Counted from the first letter of the stretch, positions 35,495-44,590 are shown. The stretch: DNA of 64,000 bases from Halorubrum californiense DSM 19288 (GCF_000336875.1 NZ_AOJK01000064.1:85079-149078); one strand, 5' to 3'. Notes: generated by a model from the letters alone, not told the origin. Numbers and translations: made by a program.

Positions 35495-36435
35495 GAGGAG
35501 ACCCCCGGGATCGCCGCCAGTCGCGACGCCTCGGCGTTTCGCGACTCGGTCAGCGCCCGCGCGACCGCCAGTTCGAACGACGTACACTCGATCGGGACGA
35601 ACTCGCCGATCCGGTCGTCCTCGACGATGACGGTGTTACGGAGCCCCTCGACGAGCGACTGAGCGAGGTACGGGTTCACGTCGGTGACCAGTCGGAGCCA
35701 CCGCGCCGACAGCCCGGGGCTCAACACGGGCACCCGGACGATCCGGAGGCCGCCGCCCAGCTGTCGCCTGGTCCGACGGAGGATCTCGGCGTACGTGAGA
35801 ACCTCCGGTCCGCCGATCTCGAACGTCTCGCCGGCCGTGTCCGGCGCCTCCAGGACGCCGGCGAGGTACGTGACCACGTCGCTAACCGCGATCGGCTGAC
35901 AGAGCGTGTCGACCCACTTCGGGGTGATCATCACCGGGAGGCGTCGCGCGAGCCCGGCGATCACCTCGAAACTCGCGCTGCCGGCCCCGATGATGATCGC
36001 GGCCCGGAGCGTCGTGAGGGCCGGGTCAGCGTCGCCGAGGATATGCTCCACCTCGCGTCGCGACTGGAGGTGTTCAGAGAGGTCGTCGCGGTCCTCGCCG
36101 AGCCCGCCGAGGTAGAGGATGCGGTCGACGTCCGCGGCCGAAGCCGCCTCGGCGAAGTTCCGGGCGCAGTTGCGGTCGCGCTCCTCGTACCCCGGGCCGC
36201 CGTCCATCGAGTGGACGAGGTAGTACGCGGCGTCGACGGTCTCGCCGTCGAGTTCGAACGCCGGCGGGAGCGTCTCCGGTTCCAAGAGGTCGCCCTCGAC
36301 GACCGAGACGCCGTCGGGCGCGTCGTAGCCGTCGGCGTCGCGGACGAGCGCGACCACGTCGTGGCCGCGCTCGAGAAGCGTCGGGATGAGCCGGCTCCCG
36401 ACGAACCCGGTCGCGCCGGTGACGAGCACTCGCAT
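35491..36435 (-). CDS. NAD(P)H-binding atypical SDR protein (NDUFA9-like)
   Basis: The 314-residue Rossmann protein has the N-terminal dinucleotide motif MRVLVTGATGFVGSRL (GxxGxxG at 7-13). Its VEGDLLEP and YYLVHSMDGG segments are typical of the NmrA/NDUFA9 atypical SDR group. No classical YxxxK catalytic pair is evident, so it may bind NAD(P) structurally or act on a quinone/polyketide substrate. It is divergent from the MBL gene, and a CTTATGG element lies about 25-31 nt upstream. Confidence 0.85.
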   Translation of the reverse strand: MRVLVTGATGFVGSRLIPTLLERGHDVVALVRDADGYDAPDGVSVVEGDLLEPETLPPAFELDGETVDAAYYLVHSMDGGPGYEERDRNCARNFAEAASAADVDRILYLGGLGEDRDDLSEHLQSRREVEHILGDADPALTTLRAAIIIGAGSASFEVIAGLARRLPVMITPKWVDTLCQPIAVSDVVTYLAGVLEAPDTAGETFEIGGPEVLTYAEILRRTRRQLGGGLRIVRVPVLSPGLSARWLRLVTDVNPYLAQSLVEGLRNTVIVEDDRIGEFVPIECTSFELAVARALTESRNAEASRLAAIPGVSS

Positions 36436-36527
36436 ACCGTTCCCTCGGGCGGAGTGACCATAAGCCCGGCCCCGCGGATCGGCCCGCGGACCGATCGCTA
36501 GAAGTGCCCCCGCGTCCCTCGTCCGGT

Positions 36528-37433
36528 ATGCGCGCAGGCGAGTTCGAACCGGTCCGCGGGGTCGAGGACCTGTACGTCCACGACACCGGCATGTTCGACA
36601 CCGACGAGTACGGCGCCGTCTACGTGTACGACGCCGAGCGGCCGATCGTGATCGACACCGGGACGGGAGCGAACCGGGAAGCGCTCTTCGAGACGGTCGA
36701 GGCGATCGGGATCGGCCGCGAAGAACTCGCGTGGATCCTCCCGACCCACGCCCACCTCGACCACGCCGGCGGGGCGGGCTACCTCGCGGAGCGCTACCCG
36801 AACGCCGAGGTTCGGGTGCCCGAGAAGGGCGTCCGCCATCTCGCCGACCCCGAAGCGCTCGTCGCCGGCACCAAGTCGGCGGTCGAGGAGCAGTGGGAGT
36901 ACTACGCGGAGCCGAGACCGGTACCGGACGACCGCATCGACGGCGTCAGCGAGGGCGACCGGATCGACCTCGGCGACCGCGAACTCGTCGTCCGCGACGC
37001 CCCCGGTCACGCGCCCCACCACGCGGTGTACCACGACCCCGACGCGGACGTCGTGTTCGCCGCCGACGCCGCCGGCATCTACGTCCCCGAGATCGACGCC
37101 GTGACCCCGACGACGCCGCCGCCGCAGTTCGACTTCGAGCAGTGCCTCGACGACATCCGACTGATCGAGGGTCTCGACCCCTACACGGTCTGTTTCGGCC
37201 ACTTCGGCCCGCGCGACTGCGACGCGGACCTGCTCGGCGAGGCGAAGCGGGCGTACGTCGAGTGGGTCGAGCGGGTCCGGCGGAAGCGCGCCGAACTCGG
37301 CGACGACGAGGCGGTCGTCGACCACTTGGAGGCGGCGAGCCGCGACATCGACTACTGGAACCCGGAGCGCGCCGAGGCGAACACGAGCCTGAACGCGCGC
37401 GGCGTGTTGGCGTACCTCGACCGCGGGGAGTGA
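36528..37433 (+). CDS. MBL-fold metallo-hydrolase
   Basis: The 301-residue protein has the metallo-beta-lactamase metal motif THAHLDHAGG (about 75-84), further ligands in DAPGHAPHHAVY (His about 165) and FAADAAGIY (Asp about 181), and a C-terminal CFGHFGPRDC histidine. This is the glyoxalase II-like hydrolase group; the substrate cannot be named. ATG 36528 was preferred over a longer in-frame start. Confidence 0.9.
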   Translation: MRAGEFEPVRGVEDLYVHDTGMFDTDEYGAVYVYDAERPIVIDTGTGANREALFETVEAIGIGREELAWILPTHAHLDHAGGAGYLAERYPNAEVRVPEKGVRHLADPEALVAGTKSAVEEQWEYYAEPRPVPDDRIDGVSEGDRIDLGDRELVVRDAPGHAPHHAVYHDPDADVVFAADAAGIYVPEIDAVTPTTPPPQFDFEQCLDDIRLIEGLDPYTVCFGHFGPRDCDADLLGEAKRAYVEWVERVRRKRAELGDDEAVVDHLEAASRDIDYWNPERAEANTSLNARGVLAYLDRGE

Positions 37434-37496
37434 GGCCGACGCGGCGGGGGCACCGAGAGAAACGCCCTAAACCCCGCCGCCCGTAGGTCCGACCAG

Positions 37497-38102
37497 ATGG
37501 GCATCTTCGACACGATCCGGGCCGTGCTCGGGACGAGCGCCGAGACCGACGCGACCCGCGACGCGGACCCCGAGGACCTCTTCGGGATGTCGACCGCGTA
37601 CATGACGATGGAGGCGGACCTCCGCTACGACCACTGCGGCGAGGCCGCGCTCTGCTTCTCCGGCATGGACAGCACCCGCTTCGACGAGGCGGTCGAGACC
37701 GTCGAGGCCATCCTGGAGGCCGGCGAGATAGACACCGGCACCGGCTTCCACCGCCACGAGGACGACCACGGCTACCAGTGGTTCGTCTTGGAGGACGACG
37801 ACCCCGAGGACCTGGTGACGAGCGTCCACTTCGCGGCCGACCAGTTCATCGAGGAGGGGTTCGGCTCGCGGCTGCTCGCGGCCGTGTTCGGCTTCGAGAA
37901 CGACGACGGGCCGGTGTACTGGATCTACTCGTTCCGGCGCGGCGCGTACTACCCGTTCGCGCCCCGCGGGACGAGCGACCGCAACCAGCGGATCGAGTTC
38001 AAGCTCCAGTCGGTCCTCGACGGCGAACTCGGCTTGGAGGACGACGAGTCCTACTGGTACCCGCTGTGGCCCGACGCGCGCGGGAAGCACCCGTGGGAAT
38101 GA
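37497..38102 (+). CDS. pspAB: PspA-associated protein PspAB
   Basis: The 201-residue protein matches PspAB over its length: MGIFDTIRAVLGTSAETDAT start, GMSTAYMTMEADLRYD, FSGMDSTRFDEAVETVEAIL, and the C-terminal YWYPLWPDARGKHPWE. PspAB occurs with PspA-type envelope-stress proteins in Actinobacteria and haloarchaea (established by comparative genomics); here no pspA is adjacent. It is followed by a small membrane protein gene after 12 nt. Confidence 0.9.
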   Translation: MGIFDTIRAVLGTSAETDATRDADPEDLFGMSTAYMTMEADLRYDHCGEAALCFSGMDSTRFDEAVETVEAILEAGEIDTGTGFHRHEDDHGYQWFVLEDDDPEDLVTSVHFAADQFIEEGFGSRLLAAVFGFENDDGPVYWIYSFRRGAYYPFAPRGTSDRNQRIEFKLQSVLDGELGLEDDESYWYPLWPDARGKHPWE

Positions 38103-38114
38103 GAGGTCGCAGGA

Positions 38115-38609
38115 ATGAACGGTGAGCGGACGACGGAGGCGGCCGCGGGACGGAACACCCTGAAAAAGCGACTGCTGCGAGCGATCGCCGTCCAGACGAC
38201 GGCCGTCGCGGCCGCGGTCCACCTGCTGTGGGCGTGGCCGCGGCTCGGGTCGCCGCCGGACGCGCGGCCCTACTTCTTCGTCGCCGGGAGCGCGCTCGCG
38301 GTCGCCGTCGCCGTCGCGACGCTCCGGGGCGGCGAGTACCGCCGGCTGTACGCGCTCGGTGCGGGGACCCTCGGGACGTTCCTCGGCGGGTTCCTCGCGT
38401 GGCACGGGGGCGACGCGGCCGCGTCGCTGGCGGCGGAGCCGCTGGCGGTCGTGGCGGTGATCGTCGAGGTCGCCGGCGTCGTCGCCTTCCTCGCGCTGTT
38501 CCGCCTCGCGCCGCCGACGAGCGTCGTCCTCGAGCGCCGGCACGAGGGGAAATCGGACGGAGAAGAAGGCGGGGACGGAGGCGGGGAAGGGGAGGACCGA
38601 ACGCCGTGA
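38115..38609 (+). CDS. four-helix membrane protein, family unknown
   Basis: The 164-residue protein has four hydrophobic helices (about 24-44, 54-74, 80-102, 110-135) after a basic N-terminus, and an acidic Gly/Glu-rich tail. No named family is recognised with confidence. It lies between PspAB (12-nt gap) and the IMPACT-family gene (4-nt overlap), so all three form one operon. A membrane role next to the envelope-stress protein PspAB is plausible. Confidence 0.75.
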   Translation: MNGERTTEAAAGRNTLKKRLLRAIAVQTTAVAAAVHLLWAWPRLGSPPDARPYFFVAGSALAVAVAVATLRGGEYRRLYALGAGTLGTFLGGFLAWHGGDAAASLAAEPLAVVAVIVEVAGVVAFLALFRLAPPTSVVLERRHEGKSDGEEGGDGGGEGEDRTP

Positions 38610-39238
38610 CCGAGGCGTACCGGACGGTCGGCGAGCGCGCGACGGCGCGGTTCGAGGTCCAAGGCTCCGAGTTCCTCGGCCACGTCGCGCCCGTCGACAC
38701 GGTCGAGGCGGCGGAGGCGTTCGTCGAGGAAGTCCGGGACGAGTACGCGGACGCGACCCACAACGTGCCGGCGTACCGGGTTCCCGCGGGCGAGCCCTCC
38801 GAGCGCACGCCGGGCTCGGAGCCGATGCTCAGAGAGTACTCGTCGGACGACGGCGAACCGACCGGCTCCGCGGGCAAGCCGGCGCTAAACGTCCTCCAGC
38901 AGCGCGAGGTCCGGAACGTCGCCGCAGTTGTGACGCGGTACTACGGCGGGACCAACCTCGGGGTCGGAGGGCTCGCGCGCGCTTACTCGCGCGCGATGAA
39001 AGAGGGGGTCGACGCGGCGGGCGTGGTCGAGGAGCGCCCGCACCGCAGCCTCGTCGTCGAGACCGAGTACGATGACTCCGGGACGGTCCGGGGCGTGATC
39101 GAGTCGACGGGCGTCGAGTTCGAGGCCGACTACGGCGAGCGGGTCCGGTTCGACCTCCGCGTGCCGGTCGCGGAGGTCGAGGAACTCCGCGAGCGGCTCA
39201 ACGACGCGACGAGCGGGCGAGTGGAGATCGACCGGTAA
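38606..39238 (+). CDS. YigZ/IMPACT family protein
   Basis: The 210-residue protein starts at a GTG overlapping the previous stop (GTGA). The UPF0029 IMPACT N-terminal domain is clear: ATARFEVQGSEFLGHVAPV, then SSDDGEPTGSAGKPALNVLQ (about 80-99), and VAAVVTRYYGGTNLGVGGLARAYSRAM (about 105-131). A DUF1949-like C-terminal domain follows. The family is linked to translation and nucleotide binding, but the molecular role is unsettled. Confidence 0.92.
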   Translation: MTEAYRTVGERATARFEVQGSEFLGHVAPVDTVEAAEAFVEEVRDEYADATHNVPAYRVPAGEPSERTPGSEPMLREYSSDDGEPTGSAGKPALNVLQQREVRNVAAVVTRYYGGTNLGVGGLARAYSRAMKEGVDAAGVVEERPHRSLVVETEYDDSGTVRGVIESTGVEFEADYGERVRFDLRVPVAEVEELRERLNDATSGRVEIDR

Positions 39239-39256
39239 GGGACCGCGTCGGTCGGG

Positions 39257-40963
39257 TTACGAGAACTTGCGGACCGTCATTTCGAGGGAGTCGAGGTCGA
39301 GGATAGGCGCGTAGCCGGCGTCGGGGTCGATGTTGACGGACTTCTGGAAGTCGGTCTGGGCCTGCCAGCAGCCGGAGTTGACCGCGAGCACGTTGTGGTA
39401 CTTCCCCCAGCCGAGCTTGTGGACGTGGCCGGTGTGGAACACGTCAGGGACATCCTCCATGACGAGGTAGTCGCGCTCCTCCGGCGCAACGCGGGTGTGG
39501 CCGCCGAACTGCGGCGCGACGTGGCGCTTCTTCAGTAGCTGGTACATCGCCTTGTGCGGCTCGTCGTAGCTCGCCTTCTCCTCCGGGAGCTCCGCGATCA
39601 CCTCGTCGAGCGAGACGCCGTGGTACATCAGCACCTCGACGCCCTCGACGGAGACCGTGGCCGGGTTCGAGACGATCTTCGCGTCGTGGACGTCCATGAT
39701 CTCGCGGATCTCGTCGTCGAATCCCGGCTGCGGCTCCGCGAGCCGGACCGCGTCGTGGTTGCCCGGGATCATCACGATCTCGGTGTCCGCGGGCACCTCC
39801 TTGAGGTGTTCCGCGAAGGTCTCGTACTGCTCGTAGATGTCGACGATATCCAGCTCCTCGTCCTGATCGGGGTAGACGCCGACGCCCTCGACCATGTCGC
39901 CGGCGAGCAGCAGGTACTCCACGGGGTCCGCCTCGGGCGTGTGGAGCCAGTCGGTGAAGCTGTGCCACGCGTCGGCCATGAACTCGTCGCTGCCGACGTG
40001 GACGTCGGAGATCAGCGCGGCCTGAACGTGACGGTCGGCCCCGCCGGGGCGGTGGGTGCGGGGGACGTCCGGGAAGTGAAGCGAGTCCGCGAAGAGGATG
40101 CCGGCGTCGTCGGCGAGCGTTCCCTCCACCGCGATACACTCGTCCAACAGGATCTCGTCGACGACGTCGGCGAGGCCCTTGTCTTTCATTACGAGGGCTG
40201 GGAAGGTCCCGGTCGTGTCCTCCAGTTCGACCAGCCAGTGACCCGATTTCGTGGAGCGCACGTCGTTGACGAGGCCGATCATCGCGGCGTCGCTGCCGCC
40301 CGGCATGTTCGCGATCGCCTCGGCGGGCCGGTGGTTGACGCGGCCGCGCAGGATCTTCGAGAGACGCTCGTAGCGGTCCCGGAACGTCGTGACGAAGTCG
40401 CTGTACTCGCCGGTCCCGGTGCTGCGACCGGTCATGTCGTTGCCGACCGCTATGTCGCGCAGGTCGGGGTCGCGGGATGGGGTGGAATCGGTCGACACGA
40501 GATCGGAGTCGTCAACCGGGGACCCGAGATCGGTGTCGGCGGATGCGGGACCGGCGTCGTCAACCGGGGACGCGGGATCGGTGTCGACGGTCGCGAGACC
40601 GGCGTCGTCGACCGCGGACGGGGGATCGGCGTCGTCGACCGCGGACGGGGGATCGGCGTCGTCGACCGCGGTCGCGGAACCCGCCTCGGCTGCTCCCGAC
40701 TCTCGATCGGAGGACCCCTCCGTTTCGACTGGAGATTGTCCGGGTTCGTCCGGGGAAGCGGCCGATCCGTCGGTCTCGTCGATCGCGTCGCGGACGTGGT
40801 CGGCGGTGACCCGGAGGGCGTCGTCCGGGGCGCGGTCGACGGCGGCCGCGACGGCGGCGGTCGGATCGGCCGCGCCCGCGAGCAGGGTGACCGCCTCGCG
40901 CTCGGCGTTGTAGCCGCGCTCGGCGAGGGCTTTCGCGATCCGGGCGTTCGACTCCAGCGGCAC
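39257..40963 (-). CDS. polD1: DNA polymerase D small (exonuclease) subunit DP1
   Basis: The 568-residue protein is the proofreading subunit of archaeal replicative polymerase PolD. A short N-terminal domain is followed by a disordered acidic linker (about 70-165), an OB-fold (about 215-290) and a calcineurin-like phosphoesterase. Its metal motifs are SDVHVGSDEF, LAGDMVEGVG, IPGNHDAVR, LMYHGVS and HTGHVHKLGW. Start GTG 40963 gives MPLESNARIAKAL, the usual family start, with a GGTTTTGCC box about 27 nt upstream. The linker contains imperfect 10-residue repeats (DDADPPSAV type) encoded by a 30-bp tandem repeat. Confidence 0.95.
   Translation of the reverse strand: MPLESNARIAKALAERGYNAEREAVTLLAGAADPTAAVAAAVDRAPDDALRVTADHVRDAIDETDGSAASPDEPGQSPVETEGSSDRESGAAEAGSATAVDDADPPSAVDDADPPSAVDDAGLATVDTDPASPVDDAGPASADTDLGSPVDDSDLVSTDSTPSRDPDLRDIAVGNDMTGRSTGTGEYSDFVTTFRDRYERLSKILRGRVNHRPAEAIANMPGGSDAAMIGLVNDVRSTKSGHWLVELEDTTGTFPALVMKDKGLADVVDEILLDECIAVEGTLADDAGILFADSLHFPDVPRTHRPGGADRHVQAALISDVHVGSDEFMADAWHSFTDWLHTPEADPVEYLLLAGDMVEGVGVYPDQDEELDIVDIYEQYETFAEHLKEVPADTEIVMIPGNHDAVRLAEPQPGFDDEIREIMDVHDAKIVSNPATVSVEGVEVLMYHGVSLDEVIAELPEEKASYDEPHKAMYQLLKKRHVAPQFGGHTRVAPEERDYLVMEDVPDVFHTGHVHKLGWGKYHNVLAVNSGCWQAQTDFQKSVNIDPDAGYAPILDLDSLEMTVRKFS
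40500..40680 (-). repeat. 30-bp imperfect tandem repeats inside polD1
   Basis: Units containing GATCGGCGTCGTCGACCGCG recur at 30-bp steps (best conserved around 40600-40680) and encode imperfect 10-residue copies in the disordered linker of DP1. The frame is kept, so this is a coding minisatellite, not a CRISPR array. Confidence 0.75.
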
Positions 40964-41063
40964 GATACCCGAAAGGGGGGTCGCGGGCAAAACCGTTCCG
41001 GAGGCGTCGGGCGGGGTCCGCAGGCGGAGACGCGAGCGGGGGCGGATCCCGCGGGACCCGGAA

Positions 41064-41072
41064 GCTTATGAA
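41064..41072 (+). promoter_or_regulatory. TATA box for signal peptidase gene
   Basis: GCTTATGAA lies 24-32 nt before ATG 41096, supporting that start and a leaderless message. Confidence 0.6.
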
Positions 41073-41095
41073 CGGAACCCCCCAAAGCCGACGTA

Positions 41096-42070
41096 ATGGA
41101 CGAAGGGGATCGGCCGACGGACGCCGACGGGTCGGCCGGTCGAGACGAGGCGACCGAAGACGGGTCGGACGGCGTAGCTTCCGGTGGCTCGGAGGACGAA
41201 CGGATAAATAACGAGCCCCGGGTCGACCCCAGAGACGAGGCCGGGTCACCTGAGAGAATTGACGAGGCCGGCGGTTCCGACGCGTTCGGTGATTCCGACG
41301 CCGGGGGCGAGGCACAGGGCGCACCGGAATCGGGAGGAGAGCCGGCGTTCGAGGCGGCAGAGACGGCGGCGGACGAGTCGCTGCTGTACCGGTTCCGTCA
41401 CGACCGCGAAGGCGCGCTGATGTGGGTCCGGGAGATGCTGGCGAGCGTCGCCGTCGTCCTCCTCGTCGGACTGCTGCTGTTCGGCGTCAGCGGCGTGTGG
41501 CCGCCCATGGTCGCCGTCGAGTCGGGGAGCATGGAGCCGAACATGCAGGTCGGTGACCTCGTGTTCGTCACCGAGCCCGGCCGGCTCGCGCCGGACGCCG
41601 CCGAAAACGGCGTCGGCGTCGTCACCCACGAGGTGGGTCAGGAGGTCGACTACCGGACGTTCGGCTCCCACGGCTCGGTGATGATATACGCGCCTCCGGG
41701 TCGGACCGGGTCGCCGATCATCCACCGGGCCATGTTCCATGTCACCGAGGGCGAAAACTGGTACGACCGGGCCGACGAACGCTACCACAACGCCGTCGAC
41801 TGCGAGTCGCTGGCCAACTGCCCCGCGCCGCACGACGGGTACATCACGCTCGGGGACAACAACGGGGCCTACGACCAGGCCAGCGGGCTCTCGCCGCCCG
41901 TCAGGGCCGAGTGGGTGAACGGCGTGGCGCGCCTCCGGGTCCCGTATCTGGGCTACATCCGGCTGATCGCGACGGGACAGGTGGAGCTGAACGAGGCGAT
42001 GGCGGAGGCGGTGGGGAGCGGCCTTCCGACGGCGCCGTCAGTCCCCGGGACCGCGACCGCCGCGGCGTGA
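41096..42070 (+). CDS. sec11: signal peptidase I (archaeal Sec11 type)
   Basis: The 324-residue S26 peptidase cleaves Sec signal peptides at the outer membrane face. A disordered acidic N-terminus (1-94) precedes a transmembrane helix (about 113-133). The catalytic Ser is S145 in VESGSMEPNMQVGD. The general base is His (H210 in SPIIHRAMF) as in ER-type and archaeal enzymes, rather than the bacterial Lys. The aspartate motif YITLGDNNGAYD follows. It is divergent from polD1. Confidence 0.94.
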   Translation: MDEGDRPTDADGSAGRDEATEDGSDGVASGGSEDERINNEPRVDPRDEAGSPERIDEAGGSDAFGDSDAGGEAQGAPESGGEPAFEAAETAADESLLYRFRHDREGALMWVREMLASVAVVLLVGLLLFGVSGVWPPMVAVESGSMEPNMQVGDLVFVTEPGRLAPDAAENGVGVVTHEVGQEVDYRTFGSHGSVMIYAPPGRTGSPIIHRAMFHVTEGENWYDRADERYHNAVDCESLANCPAPHDGYITLGDNNGAYDQASGLSPPVRAEWVNGVARLRVPYLGYIRLIATGQVELNEAMAEAVGSGLPTAPSVPGTATAAA

Positions 42071-42114
42071 GGTCGGTTTGAGTGACTGGGTAAGGTAGCG
42101 TCGGAGAGAAGGCG

Positions 42115-43872
42115 TCAGTTGTCGAACCGCGCTTGGACGAACGGCTGCGCGTTCTCGATGTCACCGAGCCGCGAGTCGGACAGCAGGACCGCCTCGGTCT
42201 CCTCGACGGGCACGGAGAGGCCCATCTCCTTCGTGCGGCCGTAGCGCCCCTTCGAGACGACGACGGCGTTGACGATCCCGAGCATGTCGAGCTCGCTGAT
42301 GAGGTCGGTGACCCGGCGCTGGGTCAGGACGTCGGCGTCGATCTCCTCGCAGAGCCGCTTGTAGATGTTGAACACCTCGCCGGTGTTGATGTTGTGAACG
42401 CCGTTCTTTTCGAGGAGTATCACGGCGAACAGGACGATCTTGCTCTGGGTGGGGAGGGTACGGACGACTTCGACGACGCGATCGAGTTCGATCTTGTCTT
42501 GCGCCTGCCGGACGTGTTTCTCGGCGACGATCTCGGCCTGCGAGCGCTCGGCGAGTTCGCCGGCGGTGCGGAGGAGGTCGAGCGCGCGACGCGCGTCGCC
42601 GTGTTCCTGCGCGGCGAAGGCGGCACAGAGGGGGATCACGTCGTCGGTGAGCGCGTCGGGTTTGAACGCGGTGTCGGCGCGGTGCTGGAGGATGTCGCGG
42701 AGCTGGTTGGCGTCGTACGGCGGGAAGACGATCTCCTCTTCGCCGAGGCTCGACTTGACGCGGGGGTCGAGGAAGTCGGTGAACTTCAGGTCGTTCGAGA
42801 TCCCCATGATCGAGATGCGCGAGCGGTCGAGCTCGGAGTTCATCCGCGAGAGGTTATAGAGGGTGTCGTCGCCGCTCTTCTCGACGAGCTTGTCGATCTC
42901 GTCGAGCATGATCACGACCACGCGCTCGTGGTAGTCGACCGCCTCGAAGAAGGTGGAGTAGACGCGGTCGGTCGGCCACCCCGTCATCGGAACCTCCTCC
43001 ATCTCGTCGGCGTCTTCCTCCAGTGTTTCGATGCGGTCGTCGAGTTCTTCGACGGACTCGAACTCGGTGTCTGCGAGGGCGGCGGCCGCGTTTCGGCCGG
43101 CGGTTTCCTCGGCCTCCGTCGCGTCATCGCGGAGGTCTTCGAGGCGCTCCAAGCGGTCGGCGATCACGGCTTGGTTCTCCTCGATGAACGTGTTCGCGAG
43201 CTGTGCGAGGACGCGGTACTGGGTGTCGGTCACCTCGCAGTTGATGTACTCGACCTCGCAGGGGACGTCGTACTTCTGGGAGGTGGACTCCAGCTCCTGT
43301 GAGACGAACTTCGCGGAGGCGGTCTTCCCGGTCCCCGTCTTCCCGTAGATGAGGATATTGGAGGGAGTCTCGCCGCGGAGCGCGGAGACGAGGATAGTCG
43401 CCATCCGGTTGATCTGGTCGTTGCGGTGCGGGAGCTCGTGTGGGGTGTACGAGGGGCGGAGGACCTCCTTGTTCTCGAATATCGGTTCGCCGGAGAGGAG
43501 GTCGTCGAACAGCCCTTGATTATCCTCGTCGTCGTCGAGGACGACGCCGTCGAAGTCGACGTCCGGCGACGACCGGTCGCGACCGCCGTTGTCGATCCCC
43601 GTCGTTTCGGGTCGAGCGTCGGTCGAGGGGGGAGCCGTGTCGGCGTCCGAGTTGGTGGCTTCGACATCCGACGTATCGAGGTCGGAACCGTCGTCGACGT
43701 CGCGATCGCCATCGGGGACGGTTTCGGTTGGAGCGTCTGCGTCGAAATTCTCGATATCGGGGTCCTCGGCCTCGGAGGCCTCGTCCTCGGAGTTGCTACT
43801 GTGGCCCGATCTGTCGCCGTCGTCCGGGTCGATGCCGCCGTCGGCCCGCAGTGTGTGATCGCCTTCGTACAT
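42115..43872 (-). CDS. orc1: Orc1/Cdc6 replication initiator (oriC1 type)
   Basis: The 585-residue AAA+ initiator has a long acidic disordered N-terminus (1-120), then the highly conserved GEPIFENKEVLRPSYTPHEL, Walker A YGKTGTGKT (176-184), Walker B VVVIMLDEIDKL, sensor region ISIMGISNDLKF and a C-terminal winged helix (about 490-585, TQRRVTDLISELDMLGIV). The sequence type matches the main-origin Orc1 of haloarchaea. Residues about 255-310 contain an acidic coiled insert. An ORB lies immediately upstream of the ATG and a GATATACCC box about 35-42 nt upstream. Confidence 0.95.
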   Translation of the reverse strand: MYEGDHTLRADGGIDPDDGDRSGHSSNSEDEASEAEDPDIENFDADAPTETVPDGDRDVDDGSDLDTSDVEATNSDADTAPPSTDARPETTGIDNGGRDRSSPDVDFDGVVLDDDEDNQGLFDDLLSGEPIFENKEVLRPSYTPHELPHRNDQINRMATILVSALRGETPSNILIYGKTGTGKTASAKFVSQELESTSQKYDVPCEVEYINCEVTDTQYRVLAQLANTFIEENQAVIADRLERLEDLRDDATEAEETAGRNAAAALADTEFESVEELDDRIETLEEDADEMEEVPMTGWPTDRVYSTFFEAVDYHERVVVIMLDEIDKLVEKSGDDTLYNLSRMNSELDRSRISIMGISNDLKFTDFLDPRVKSSLGEEEIVFPPYDANQLRDILQHRADTAFKPDALTDDVIPLCAAFAAQEHGDARRALDLLRTAGELAERSQAEIVAEKHVRQAQDKIELDRVVEVVRTLPTQSKIVLFAVILLEKNGVHNINTGEVFNIYKRLCEEIDADVLTQRRVTDLISELDMLGIVNAVVVSKGRYGRTKEMGLSVPVEETEAVLLSDSRLGDIENAQPFVQARFDN

Positions 43873-43874
43873 GT

Positions 43875-43899
43875 GAACCCCTCTGTTTCAGGTGGAGAC
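43875..43899 (-). promoter_or_regulatory. origin recognition box 1, adjacent to orc1 start
   Basis: On the minus strand it reads TCCACCTGAAAC then AGAGGGGTTC. It differs from the other ORBs by one base in the CCCGAAAC core, and ends 2 nt before the orc1 ATG, inside its leader/promoter, so Orc1 may regulate itself. Confidence 0.75.
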
Positions 43900-44336
43900 G
43901 GTCGGGTATATCGCTTGAGACGCCGTCTCCCGTCGGAAATACGCATTCGCGGTCGGAATCGAGACCGACCACGTCCAGTTGATACACTCGAACCAGATGA
44001 AGAGACGGTACAAAAGTGTTCCTCTCTGGAGTTGAAACGCCCCCCTTTCACGAGATGTCAGGTAGATCGCGAGGCGATTCGAACCGATCGACGGGACGGT
44101 CGAACAGGTTGAGTAGTCGAGAGGATACGAACGACGAACGTAGAGATATCGTATCCCCTGAGAGATTACCTCGTGTTCTAACGGGTTTCAGCCGCTGATA
44201 TCGTTGATTTACTGATCACGTGGTTGCGGCGTGACTACCCGTATTCGGACTGGCAGTTCGGTTTGTCGGTTTCGCTTTGGTAACTTCTGCTCCCCACTTC
44301 CGGTTCCGTTGGGCCGACTCGATCCGGGATACCCCC

Positions 44337-44361
44337 ACACCCCTTTGTTTCGGGTGGAACG
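44337..44361 (-). promoter_or_regulatory. origin recognition box 2
   Basis: On the minus strand it reads TTCCACCCGAAAC then AAAGGGGTGT, a full match to the haloarchaeal ORB with its G-run. It is inverted relative to ORB 3 across the AT-rich segment. Confidence 0.88.
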
Positions 44362-44391
44362 CCGATCAGGGTGGGGAGGGGGTCGTGAGGG

Positions 44392-44515
44392 GCTATCTTA
44401 ATAGCGGTGGTTTTATAACTCCATATACACAACAGTACCCTTGTTAAACCCCTCTGCTAGATTATTTGTTTTATTGTGGTTGTTTTATATAGAGATCGGT
44501 ATAGAATTATCTGCC
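44392..44515. other. AT-rich duplex-unwinding element
   Basis: This 124-bp stretch contains TTAATAG, TTTTATAAC, CATATACAC, TTATTTGTTTTATTG, TTTTATATAG and TAGAATTATC, strongly AT-rich against a GC-rich genome, and lies between two inverted ORBs. Melting is expected to start here. Confidence 0.8.
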
Positions 44516-44565
44516 GGCAACCGAATCGACCTCGACCACCCGCCCAACCCCCGGCAGGTTGTGGA

Positions 44566-44590
44566 GTTCCACCCGAAACGAAGGGGTGGG
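44566..44590 (+). promoter_or_regulatory. origin recognition box 3
   Basis: On the plus strand it reads TTCCACCCGAAAC then GAAGGGGTGGG. It differs from ORB 2 by one base within the shared 20-nt core and has opposite orientation. Confidence 0.88.

Noticed and set aside
44023..44053. possible fourth ORB (TTGAAACGCCCCCCTTTCAC)
   Set aside because: Only GAAAC matches; the C-run is on the wrong strand relative to the ORB order.
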